Assembly: GCA_004557825.1 (NCBI GenBank)
Contig: SFFL01000028.1
Span: 1 to 44,162, forward strand
Reading direction: 5' to 3'
DNA length: 44,162 nt
DNA from: Bacteroidales bacterium
GTDB taxonomy: Bacteria; Bacteroidota; Bacteroidia; Bacteroidales; Muribaculaceae
Part shown: positions 32,879 to 41,000 of the stretch, one piece after another
Layout: the number at the start of each line of letters is the position of its first letter
Numbering within the stretch: the first letter of the stretch is position 1
Made by a program: the position numbers and the translations under genes
Notes under the pieces: generated by a model
Databases searched by the model: none
Seen by the model: the letters and a program-made list of their open reading frames with translations, nothing else
Told to the model about the DNA's origin: nothing

Positions 32879-33853
32879 TCAGTCGTGTTCTATGAGGTAT
32901 TCAATGGAAGATGTGGCCGGTTCGGCATTGCGCACGAATGATGGCACACCTACGAGTGTGACCGGGAGTGTGTTCTGTCCCGGGGTAACTTTCTTGTAGT
33001 CGACGATGGCGCGAAGGTCGGCCGCGTCGCTTGAATAGAGGCTTTTAGGGAGAAGATAGCGCACGTCGATGACTGCGGGGAAGGGAATAAGCCGTGTGCC
33101 TGCGGGCACATTCACAGTCTCGATTTTCACTTCTTTTGTTTTCGCAACCAGCGCTTCCACCGGGAAGGTGACTTTCACGCTGGAGGGGATAGCTCTCATC
33201 CCTTCGGGCACTATCAGACGAGCGTCGACGGTGGTGGTGTCTTTCAGTTCGGAGAGCGAAATGGGGATGGTGGAGAGGCGGTGTATGTGGTGGCGCTTCT
33301 TGAGGTTGGAGTAAAGCATCACCGTGTCGGCCGACAGGTGAGGGGCGCCGAAGGTCTCGTACCCGGCGGCGGTGGAGATGTCGGCGTCGACCATCACACG
33401 TACCGGAACACCCGGATTTGTGGTGTAGGTAAGGTGTATGGAGTCGGGGCGAATAGCCACTACCGTAGCCGACGAACCGAAAATGCCGCGTACGGCGGAA
33501 TTTAGCTGCGCCTCGGTGAGGAGCAGATTATCGTCGGAGGGGCGGGTGAAAGCTCCGTAGCGCACTTTTAGCTGGGGTGAACTGCCCCAGGAGAATTTTG
33601 CCAGCGAGGAGCCTTTCTCCTTGATGGTGACATTGACGGTGGCTACCTGACCGCTCACGATGGTCATATCCTGGGGGAAATCCTCCAGGACAAGCGGAAG
33701 TTTGAAATCTTTCTGCACTTCATCGTTGAGGGCCATAACGAACCAGAAAATGGTGGATATGGCCAGGAACACAAGAAATGTAAGGAAGTTGCGCCCCGTG
33801 GAGGTGCGCAAATCTTCCTTAAGTTTCGTGCGAAGTGAGCGCAGGTCGTTCAT
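32879..33853 (-). CDS. YbbR-like (CdaR family) membrane-anchored protein
   Basis: The 324-residue protein has one N-terminal transmembrane helix (FLTFLVFLAISTIFWFVMAL, about 20-40) and a periplasmic part made of beta-rich repeats that fit YbbR domains (PLVLEDFPQDMTIVSGQVATVNVTI, VKVTFPVEAL, IDVRYLLPKSLY). CdaR proteins regulate diadenylate cyclase in Firmicutes, but no cdaA is next to it here, so that role is not assumed. It sits 24 nt after yajC and 2 nt before coaE. Confidence 0.8.
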   Translation of the reverse strand: MNDLRSLRTKLKEDLRTSTGRNFLTFLVFLAISTIFWFVMALNDEVQKDFKLPLVLEDFPQDMTIVSGQVATVNVTIKEKGSSLAKFSWGSSPQLKVRYGAFTRPSDDNLLLTEAQLNSAVRGIFGSSATVVAIRPDSIHLTYTTNPGVPVRVMVDADISTAAGYETFGAPHLSADTVMLYSNLKKRHHIHRLSTIPISLSELKDTTTVDARLIVPEGMRAIPSSVKVTFPVEALVAKTKEVKIETVNVPAGTRLIPFPAVIDVRYLLPKSLYSSDAADLRAIVDYKKVTPGQNTLPVTLVGVPSFVRNAEPATSSIEYLIEHD

Positions 33854-33877
33854 ATCGTAGCGGCTCTGTGGCGGGTA

Positions 33878-34225
33878 TTACTCCTTGACGGGAGTTTCGC
33901 CGTTCTGCTGGCCCTGCTGAGCCTCGGCAGCGGAGGGATAAACCGAGCCTTTGTCGATCTTGATGGTGCAGGAATCGGAGATGGAGATGAGGAAAGTAGT
34001 GTCTTTCACCTCTTTGATTTTGCCGTAGATGCCGCCTGCGGTAATCACGTTGTCGCCTTTCTTGAGGCCTTCGCGGAATTTGCGGATTTCTTTCTGCTTT
34101 TTCTGCTGGGGGCGAATCATCATAAAGTAGAAGATGGCGATGAGAGCCACAATCATAATGATGCCGCTGTAGTCGGCGCCGGCAGAGGCAGCGGCTGCCT
34201 GGAGGGAAATGAGGTTGAGTTCCAT
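33878..34225 (-). CDS. yajC: preprotein translocase subunit YajC
   Basis: The 115-residue protein has the family layout: a hydrophobic helix ending FYFMMIRPQQKKQKEIRKF, then GDNVITAGGIYGKIKEV and a short beta domain. It associates with SecDF at the inner membrane. The C-terminal tail is Gln/Gly-rich. It lies 52 nt after nusB. Confidence 0.95.
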   Translation of the reverse strand: MELNLISLQAAAASAGADYSGIIMIVALIAIFYFMMIRPQQKKQKEIRKFREGLKKGDNVITAGGIYGKIKEVKDTTFLISISDSCTIKIDKGSVYPSAAEAQQGQQNGETPVKE

Positions 34226-34277
34226 AGTTCGGGGGGATTAAATGGTATGTGACTGAAAGATGGAGGGTAAAGTGCTT

Positions 34278-35741
34278 TTATTTAAGCAGCTTGCCCTGCT
34301 CTTTAAGGTAATTTACGATTGAGAAGAGTACGCCGTTGATAAACTGGCCGGAGCGTGCTGTAGAGTAATAGTTGGCGATTTCGATGTACTCGTTGAGAGT
34401 TACGGGCACCGGAATCGAAGGGAAGGCAATCAACTCGGTGATGGCGGTGATAAGAATCACTATGTCGGTGAAAGCCAGGCGCTCGGGATCCCACTGCGAG
34501 TCGTTGATAAACCGGTCGATATACTGGCGGTATTCGTCGCGGTTTTTGATAGCGCCTTCAAACAGTGTGGGGCCGAAGGCCTCGTCCTCGCGGTTCTTGT
34601 ATACGGGCAGAAGTTCCACCAGTCGGCCCAGCTCCTCCGGTGTGAGTGCGGAGCAATCCTGCTCGGTGTTGGCCATCTGCTTGATGGTCTTGAGGGTGAA
34701 AGTACCCATAATAGCCAGGTCGTCGTTCCAATAAACCGACTTGTTTTCCATAGCCTCGGCCAAAGCGTCGGAGGGGAAGACTATGGTTTTGAGAGCCTGG
34801 CGCCAAAATTCGCAGTCGTCGCGGAATGTTGCGACTTCTGCATTCATGTATTTATTGTATAACTCGCTCTGGCGGATGGCGTCGAGCAGCTCCTTGAGCA
34901 GATAGTAGTCGCCCTGGAAAGCGGAGTTGATTTTGTTCTCCTTGAGGTAGGTGGCCACGGCCTCAGAGTTGCGCACAGCTTCAACAAATTTGTTGTGGAT
35001 GAAGCGGGTGTTGGGGTTCAGCTCCTCGGGGGTAGGGCAGTATTTCTCTTTGGCGGCTTCGATGCGCTCGGCTTCAAGGTCGGTGAGCATCACCGGCAGC
35101 ATAAGCATCGACACGTAAAGCTCGTAAGCTTTGTCGAGCGATTCGCCTAACTGCTTGCGGGCGGCGGCAAGCGAAACACGTGTGTCGACAAAGTCGGTGA
35201 GCGTGTGCTCTGCCATAATGAATGCCTGGCGGTAGCCGGCCGAAGTAAATTCGGTGTTCTGGCGGGCGGCAGCCATAAGCTTTGCGTCTTTGGCGATGGT
35301 GGTCTGGAGCAGAATCGACCAGAGCCGCACATCGTCGGCGAGCTGTTTGCGCCCTTTTTTCTTGCGGTAGTCGGCGTAGGCTTCGGAGGCTAAGATGTGG
35401 CGGTAAAGGTCGGGAATGGCAGCATCGAGATAGTCGAGCGACTCCGAGCCTTTTGCTATGAGCTGGCGTATGTCGAGGTCGGCGCTGAGGGCTTTGGCCA
35501 GGGGAGCGTCGGACAGCGGATTAGATTCTCCGGCGATTTCGCCCGAAGAATGCTTGGAACCAATCTTGTAGCCTGAGAGTCTGAGGATTAACAGTAATAG
35601 GTCGAGATACATCATATAAGCGTAGCGAGCATCCCTGGTGTCTTTTGCCGGGGCGCTTTCGATGTGGAATTCGCTACGTGTCAGCAGGTAGGCGTAGAGC
35701 ATCTGCACTACCTTAATGCGTATTAAAATTCTGTTGATCAT
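34278..35741 (-). CDS. nusB: transcription antitermination factor NusB with an internally duplicated N-terminal region
   Basis: The 487-residue protein starts MINRILIRIKVVQMLYAY, as Bacteroidota NusB does, and ends with the NusB RNA-binding fold (LAFTDIVILITAITELI, VPVTLNEYIEIANYYST, GQFINGVLFSIVNYL). Bacteroides NusB is about 310 residues as I recall. The extra roughly 165 residues sit between the first helix and the usual extension. Residues 36-187 align with 201-357: NPLSDAPLAKAL / NPNTRFIHNKFV, LYRHILASEAYADY / LLDAIRQSELYNKY, DDVRLWSILLQTTI / DDCEFWRQALKTIV and IMAEHTL / IMGTFTL. I infer a tandem duplication. NusB works with NusE on rRNA operons. It starts the nusB-yajC-ybbR-coaE set. 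Confidence 0.9.
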   Translation of the reverse strand: MINRILIRIKVVQMLYAYLLTRSEFHIESAPAKDTRDARYAYMMYLDLLLLILRLSGYKIGSKHSSGEIAGESNPLSDAPLAKALSADLDIRQLIAKGSESLDYLDAAIPDLYRHILASEAYADYRKKKGRKQLADDVRLWSILLQTTIAKDAKLMAAARQNTEFTSAGYRQAFIMAEHTLTDFVDTRVSLAAARKQLGESLDKAYELYVSMLMLPVMLTDLEAERIEAAKEKYCPTPEELNPNTRFIHNKFVEAVRNSEAVATYLKENKINSAFQGDYYLLKELLDAIRQSELYNKYMNAEVATFRDDCEFWRQALKTIVFPSDALAEAMENKSVYWNDDLAIMGTFTLKTIKQMANTEQDCSALTPEELGRLVELLPVYKNREDEAFGPTLFEGAIKNRDEYRQYIDRFINDSQWDPERLAFTDIVILITAITELIAFPSIPVPVTLNEYIEIANYYSTARSGQFINGVLFSIVNYLKEQGKLLK

Positions 35742-35787
35742 CAGTTGAAAATGTGCTTGTGCGCTGTGTGGTGCGCGAAATATGGCG

Positions 35788-35795
35788 CAAAGTTA
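35788..35795 (-). promoter_or_regulatory. candidate -7 promoter element for nusB
   Basis: Minus-strand TAACTTTG (in the wider GTAACTTTGCGCC) lies 47 nt ahead of nusB. The same wider sequence occurs upstream of the M3 peptidase gene. Confidence 0.5.
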
Positions 35796-35879
35796 CGAAA
35801 AAAATCCGAGGTGATGGACTTCTCTGCATCATTTTTTTAGCAGGGAAATCTGTTTATTTCAGCTTTATTGCTGCAATTT

Positions 35880-36755
35880 TTATTTGGCCTCTGCTTCCTC
35901 GGTTTTCTCAATGGAGGTGTCGGTGCGGGCCATCTGATTGCGCGCCACCTGCAGGGTCGCTTCAAGGCGCTGGCGCTCGGCAGCCAGGCGGCGTGCCTGA
36001 GTGATAGCCGAAGCATAGGCGTATGCGTCGGCGATGTCGGTAACCTGGTCGGCGGAGAGTTTGCGGTCGGAGGTGCGTTTACCACGGAAACTCAGCGTGA
36101 GGGGGCGCCCGGTGTTGGCCAGGGCAAACTGACCGATGGTGTCGCTCTGCTGGGGCGAGAAGGTGATGACTTCGCCACCGTCGATGCGGTAGTTGCTCTC
36201 CCCGTCGTAGGGTACGGCCGGAGTGGCTGCCGAAGCGGAGCCTGCCGAGAGTGCTATGGATGTGTGACCTACTGCCGGACGGGCCGAGGAGACGATGTAA
36301 AATTCACCGATTTCGCTTACTCGACCCTGGATGCCGGTAGAGTTCATAAACGAGGGGTTGTAGCTCCCCGATGCCACATAGAATCCTTCAACCATCTGCG
36401 GCTCTTTCACCCATTTGAGTTTTCCTTTCATCTGGTCGGCGGTGAGGTGGCAGAGAGCGGTGAGGGAGTCGTTGGTGGAAATCTGCAGGAGCGTGGCTTT
36501 CTCGATTACTTTAGGGCGAAGCGCCATAGCCTCTTTCTGGAGAGCGATTTCTCCGGGAAAAGTTTTCTGCAGCGAGTCGAGAAGCGATGTGGCCAGAGTG
36601 TAGTCTGCGGCGGTGAATGCCTGATTAGCGCCGTCGAGCAGAGCCTGTGCCTGCGGGTCGGCATTTTTCGAGCCGGAGCAGGATGCAAGAAGGAGTGCGG
36701 CTGTAGCTGAGAGAACTGTAAGGCCGGTTGCGAGATATTGGCGTATTGGAGTCAT
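35880..36755 (-). CDS. lipoprotein of unknown function
   Basis: The 291-residue protein has a signal peptide with lipobox LLASC (Cys near residue 26). Residues 35-70 look like a TPR-type helical pair (ALLDGANQAFTAADYTLATSLLDSLQ). The middle is beta-rich, and the end (220-291) is a long helical, probably coiled-coil region rich in Ala, Arg and Gln. I do not recognise a family. It lies 80 nt after the (p)ppGpp synthetase gene, separated by a 20-nt tandem repeat. Confidence 0.75.
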   Translation of the reverse strand: MTPIRQYLATGLTVLSATAALLLASCSGSKNADPQAQALLDGANQAFTAADYTLATSLLDSLQKTFPGEIALQKEAMALRPKVIEKATLLQISTNDSLTALCHLTADQMKGKLKWVKEPQMVEGFYVASGSYNPSFMNSTGIQGRVSEIGEFYIVSSARPAVGHTSIALSAGSASAATPAVPYDGESNYRIDGGEVITFSPQQSDTIGQFALANTGRPLTLSFRGKRTSDRKLSADQVTDIADAYAYASAITQARRLAAERQRLEATLQVARNQMARTDTSIEKTEEAEAK

Positions 36756-36759
36756 AAGT

Positions 36760-36799
36760 GTGTCGGTGCTTATATAATTGTGTTGGTGCTTATATTATA
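36760..36799. repeat. 20-nt tandem repeat, two copies
   Basis: GTGTYGGTGCTTATAT... at 36760-36779 recurs at 36780-36799, just upstream of the lipoprotein start and downstream of the (p)ppGpp synthetase gene. Confidence 0.75.
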
Positions 36800-36835
36800 A
36801 TAGGTGTATGGGGTTGGCGAAAGCGACTTCTCGGG

Positions 36836-39091
36836 CTACATTGACCTGGTGACATCTTTCACACCCTTCACAGTCTTGATCTTTTTGATGAGGGCGGTGA
36901 GTGCGGCGTTGGTCTGGATGCCTACGGAGAGGTGCCCCTGGAACAGGCCGTCGTTGGAGTCGATGGAGATGGAGCGGAGGGTCACATCTTTCTCTTTGGT
37001 GATGATTGATGTGATGTTGGTGACAATGCCGATGTCGTCGTTGCCAACCACGCGCAGAGTGGCCACCATCTGCGATCCGGCTTTGCCCGACCAGCGGGTA
37101 GTGATCACGCGGTAGGGGTAGCGCTCGCGGATATTGCGGGCGTTGGGGCAGTCGCTGCGGTGGATTTTTATCACACCTTCGGCAGAGATGAACCCGAATA
37201 CGTCGTCGCCGTAGATGGGGTTGCAGCATTTGGCGAAGCGGTAGTTTATGCCTTTGATGTCGTTGCCGATAATGAGTACGTCGGAGCTTTCGCCTCGGGC
37301 ATCGGATTCATCGGAGTGCGACAGGCTCAGGTCGAACTGTTCGGCCGACACAGCCGGTTTTACTTCCGTCTCTTTGGCGTCGAAGTCGACATAGCGGTCA
37401 ATAACTTCCGCCGTGTCAAGTCGCTCCTCGGCTATTTCGTGGAAGAAGTCCGACATACTCTTGTAGCCCATCTTGTTGGCCAGGCGGCTCAGACGGGCTT
37501 CGTCAAATTCGAGTTTGCGGTTCTTCAGTCGCCGCATAAACATCTCGCGACCCAGGTCGCCCGACCGGTTTTCAGCCTCCTTGAGTGTCTGGCGGATTTT
37601 GGTGCGAGCCTTCGAAGTGACCACGATGTTGAGCCAGTCGGGTTTCGGCTTCTGATTGGGCGAGGTCTGAATCTCCACGGTGTCGCCCGAGCGCAGACGA
37701 TAGGTGAGTTTCTCGTTTTTGCCGTTAACGCGGCCGCCGGTGCACTGGCTGCCGATGCGGGTGTGGATATTGAAGGCGAAATCGAGCAGGGTGGCTCCGG
37801 CAGGCAGACGGAAAAGGTCGCCGCGCGGGGTGAAGACAAACACCTCTTTGTCGTAGATGTCCATCTTGAAATTGCGCATCAGTTCCATCGGACCTGATTC
37901 GGCGGCTTCGAGGATGTCGCGCACATTGTTCATCCAGGAGTCGAGGCTGGCCTCGCTCTTGATTCCTTTGTAACGCCAGTGGGCAGCCAGGCCTTTCTCG
38001 GCCACAAGGTCCATTCGGCGTGTGCGTATCTGCACTTCCACCCATTTCCCTTCCGGCCCGGCCACGGTGATGTGGAGCGATTCGTAACCGTTGGATTTGG
38101 GGATGGAAATCCAGTCCTTCATACGCGAAGGATTGGGCTGATACATATCTGTCACCACCGAGTAGGCCAGCCAGCAATCGGATTTCTCACGGTCGCGGGG
38201 CGTGTCGATGATGATGCGGATGGCGAAGAGGTCGTATATGTGGTCGATGTCGTTCTTCTGTTTCTTCATCTTGTTCCAGATGGAGAAAATCGACTTGGTG
38301 CGTCCCTTTATATCAAACTTCAGACCAGCGGCTTCGAGTTTCTGCTTTACCGGTTCGATGAAGGCGTAGATGTAGGCATCGCGTTCGTTTTTCCGCTCGT
38401 TGAGCTGGCGGGCGATTGAGGTGTAGGTCTCGCGGTCGGTGTATTTCAGCGACATATCCTCCAGCTCCGACTTGATGGAGTAGAGGCCGAGGCGGTGAGC
38501 CAGCGATGCGTAGAGATAGTTCGACTCCACGGCGATGTCGCGCACCAGTCGCTCCGACGGATGATGGTTGATCATCTTCATCAGCACGAGGCGCTCCACT
38601 ATCATCATTATGATTACGCGGATATCCTTGGCGAACACCATAAGCAGGCGGCGGAAGTTCTCCGATTCGGTGGGGGTGCCGCGCTGATAGAGTGCTGCGG
38701 CCTGGTTGAGGCCTTCCACCAGTCGGGCCACATCCTCGCCCCATTCTTTCGCTATCTCTTTTTCGGTGAGCAGTCCGCAGGGCACCATACGGTAGAGCAG
38801 CATAGCGGTGATGACACTGCGGTCGGGGCTGACGCGGTGGCAGAATTCAATGGCGCTGTCGAGTGAGCGGATAAGGCCGCTGATGCCGAAGCGGTCGCGG
38901 TCGAAAACGCCGCGCCGGCCACCTTCGGCCACGATTTCCCGGAGCCTGACATCGCGCCCGGGGTCGCGGATTTCTGCAGCGGAGGCAAGCAGCCGGCGGA
39001 TGCGCGCCGGTATGCTGCGGCGCTCCTCCTCGGTCAGTAAGTTGGCCTCGCTGATAATCTCGGGTAGTTCTATGGGTCGGTGCTCTTGCAT
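36836..39091 (-). CDS. relA: RelA/SpoT family (p)ppGpp synthetase with degenerate hydrolase domain
   Basis: The 751-residue protein has the full long-RSH layout. The N-terminal HD region (about 80-180) lacks the metal-binding HD pair: LLYRMV stands where LLHDVV is expected, and IVERLVLM replaces LADRLHNM, so hydrolase activity is very unlikely. The synthetase domain (about 235-360) is intact, with KGRTKSIFSIWNKM, YDLFAIRIII, RMKD at 323-326, SNGYESLHI and VEVQIRTRRM. A TGS domain follows (VFVFTPRGDLFRLPAGATLLDFAF), then KCCNPIYGDDVFG and a C-terminal ACT domain. It should make (p)ppGpp in starvation, with another enzyme elsewhere in the genome for breakdown. RxKD is the form normally linked to bifunctional Rel, an unusual mix. 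Confidence 0.92.
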   Translation of the reverse strand: MQEHRPIELPEIISEANLLTEEERRSIPARIRRLLASAAEIRDPGRDVRLREIVAEGGRRGVFDRDRFGISGLIRSLDSAIEFCHRVSPDRSVITAMLLYRMVPCGLLTEKEIAKEWGEDVARLVEGLNQAAALYQRGTPTESENFRRLLMVFAKDIRVIIMMIVERLVLMKMINHHPSERLVRDIAVESNYLYASLAHRLGLYSIKSELEDMSLKYTDRETYTSIARQLNERKNERDAYIYAFIEPVKQKLEAAGLKFDIKGRTKSIFSIWNKMKKQKNDIDHIYDLFAIRIIIDTPRDREKSDCWLAYSVVTDMYQPNPSRMKDWISIPKSNGYESLHITVAGPEGKWVEVQIRTRRMDLVAEKGLAAHWRYKGIKSEASLDSWMNNVRDILEAAESGPMELMRNFKMDIYDKEVFVFTPRGDLFRLPAGATLLDFAFNIHTRIGSQCTGGRVNGKNEKLTYRLRSGDTVEIQTSPNQKPKPDWLNIVVTSKARTKIRQTLKEAENRSGDLGREMFMRRLKNRKLEFDEARLSRLANKMGYKSMSDFFHEIAEERLDTAEVIDRYVDFDAKETEVKPAVSAEQFDLSLSHSDESDARGESSDVLIIGNDIKGINYRFAKCCNPIYGDDVFGFISAEGVIKIHRSDCPNARNIRERYPYRVITTRWSGKAGSQMVATLRVVGNDDIGIVTNITSIITKEKDVTLRSISIDSNDGLFQGHLSVGIQTNAALTALIKKIKTVKGVKDVTRSM

Positions 39092-39115
39092 TGAATAGTG
39101 CGGTGTGTTATCTAA

Positions 39116-40294
39116 TTATGAACGGATTCGGAAAATAAATGTTCGCACGATGGCGAAACCGGTGAGAGTGAGGATGGCGGTGAGTCCTGCGAGGCATGCA
39201 ATTGTGCCCCAGGGTGCCCCGGGATGCAGACCCATGGCCTGGAGGTGCGGTTGAAGCATATATGTGGCCACGGCAATCAGGGCACAGGCCAGGAGGAGAG
39301 TGGCACTGTTGATGCGGGTAATCATCGAGGTATAGAACCGTATGAGCCGCGATGTGGGGAAGCCAAGGGCAATGAGGTCGGTGAGGGTGGTCTTGCTTTT
39401 CTGCAGGAGCAGGAAAGTGCTGAGAATGAGCAGCCCCGATGCCAGCAGGGCTATGAGCAGGCCTATTGCCATCACAGCGCCGAGGATGATGCGCAGGAAA
39501 TAGTAGAGTCGAGATGTGGCTTCTCCTGAGGCTGATTCCTCAAAATCGTGGGAGGCGAGGTATTCGCCGATGGCAGGGTTGCCGGGGTCGTTCAGCCGCA
39601 CTATCACGCGGTTGACGGGCGGATTGGATTCGTTGCCGAAGGAGGCGTTGGCCCAGTGGATGAAGGAATCGGGCACGGCGATGGTGTTGATGCGCGATGA
39701 GAATCCCACAATCTTGCCCGGCAGAGTGGTTGAGCGGCCGTTGCCGTAGAGGGTAACTTTCAGCGGGAGCATCCTGGCCATACTCTCATCTATGGTCGGC
39801 AGCCCGCGGGCGGGAGCGAAGCCGAGGTTGTAGAGCGCAAGGTAGTCGGCCGGCAGAATTATGCTTACAGAGGGGGATTCGGGATTGAAACCCCAGCCGT
39901 CGGGCAGGCGGTCGAGGTATGCGTCGGGCACACCTTCGCAGAATAGGGAGGTGGAGAATCCTCTGCCGCCGAAACTGATGCCCACCGACATATCAAACGA
40001 TGTCGGGGAGAATGGCGCCGCGCTGTCGGCCCACGGTTGTTTGCCCAGGGCGTCGATGTCGTCGGGTGTGATTGGTGTAGGTGCGCCCAGGCCGAACAGC
40101 GATGTCTGCGTGGGGCGTGAAAGCACGATGTATCTCGATGCGTTTAACGGCCCGGAGTCGCGGCCGGAGTCGCGGCTGATGTCGGTGTAGAATTGCAGCC
40201 CCAGCCCGATTATGAGCAGCCCCACGAGGTAGGCCGTGCTGTAAGCTGCGGTCTGCCATATACTTATATTTGTGCGGAGAAGTTTGCTTAGCAT
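39116..40294 (-). CDS. FtsX-like ABC transporter permease
   Basis: The 392-residue protein has one helix near the N-terminus (TAAYSTAYLVGLLIIGLGLQF), a large periplasmic domain (about 40-260) and three C-terminal helices (IILGAVMAIGLLIALLASGL, INSATLLLACALIAVATYML, TIACLAGLTAILTLTGFAI). This four-helix layout is that of FtsX/MacB-type permeases. Such proteins act in mechanotransmission or lipoprotein release, not classic uptake. The ATPase gene lies 15 nt upstream and relA 24 nt downstream, all on one strand. Confidence 0.82.
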   Translation of the reverse strand: MLSKLLRTNISIWQTAAYSTAYLVGLLIIGLGLQFYTDISRDSGRDSGPLNASRYIVLSRPTQTSLFGLGAPTPITPDDIDALGKQPWADSAAPFSPTSFDMSVGISFGGRGFSTSLFCEGVPDAYLDRLPDGWGFNPESPSVSIILPADYLALYNLGFAPARGLPTIDESMARMLPLKVTLYGNGRSTTLPGKIVGFSSRINTIAVPDSFIHWANASFGNESNPPVNRVIVRLNDPGNPAIGEYLASHDFEESASGEATSRLYYFLRIILGAVMAIGLLIALLASGLLILSTFLLLQKSKTTLTDLIALGFPTSRLIRFYTSMITRINSATLLLACALIAVATYMLQPHLQAMGLHPGAPWGTIACLAGLTAILTLTGFAIVRTFIFRIRS

Positions 40295-40309
40295 AAAGGA
40301 GGGGTGGAG

Positions 40310-40966
40310 TTAGAGTTGGATTTTATCGCAACCGTCGAGGAGCAGGTGATTGCCTACGGATGTTATTATCACACCGGCGCCGTTGGCCGAGATTTCGGAG
40401 TCGATGAGGCTGGCCACGGTGCGGTTGGAGCGCTCGTCGAGGTGGCTTACCGGTTCGTCCAGAATCAGTAAATCGTAGGGCTGGCAGAGTGTGCGCACGA
40501 TGGCCACTCGCTGCTGCTGACCTATCGAAAGTTTCCCGGCGGGGCGGTCTTTAAGTTCGTCCATTTCCAGTGCTTCAAGCATCTGAAGAATCTGGGCGTC
40601 GGTCTTATAGCCGGTGAGGCTGTTCTTGAGCCGGATGTTCTCCAATGCCGTGAGCGATGGAAACAGCTTGAGATCCTGCGGAAGGCAGGCGAATGTGTCG
40701 CGCCGGAGGGCGATGCGCTCCTCGGGCAAGAATGTGGCATAGTCGCGGCCGTCGAGAGCGATTCGACCGTTGTAGTCGGTTCGCAACCCGGAGATGAAGG
40801 CGCAGAGCGATGTCTTTCCCTTGCCCGACTCAGCCTGCACCAGATAACGTCCTCCACGGTCGAAGCGCAGCGATGTGAGCCACACTTCGGAGGAGGTGTG
40901 CCTTTCGCGCTCGTCGGCGAAAACCGCGGGGAGCAGGTCGGTGAGTGTGATGGTTGAGGCGGACAT
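40310..40966 (-). CDS. ABC transporter ATP-binding protein
   Basis: The start at 40964-40966 (MSASTITL) is chosen because the longer frame overlaps the upstream gene. The 218-residue protein has Walker A AESGKGKTSL, Q-loop CLPQDLKLFP, signature LSIGQQQRVAI, Walker B LLILDEPVSHLD and a switch region. The LolD/FtsE-like form and the adjacent FtsX-type permease indicate a MacB/LolCDE-like or FtsEX-like complex; which one is unclear. The Walker A begins GxxxxGKG-T in place of the more usual GSGKST but keeps the essential Gly-Lys-Thr. Confidence 0.88.
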   Translation of the reverse strand: MSASTITLTDLLPAVFADERERHTSSEVWLTSLRFDRGGRYLVQAESGKGKTSLCAFISGLRTDYNGRIALDGRDYATFLPEERIALRRDTFACLPQDLKLFPSLTALENIRLKNSLTGYKTDAQILQMLEALEMDELKDRPAGKLSIGQQQRVAIVRTLCQPYDLLILDEPVSHLDERSNRTVASLIDSEISANGAGVIITSVGNHLLLDGCDKIQL

Positions 40967-41000
40967 ATTAGCTTGTAGTGCCGTGATGAAATATGGTGAA

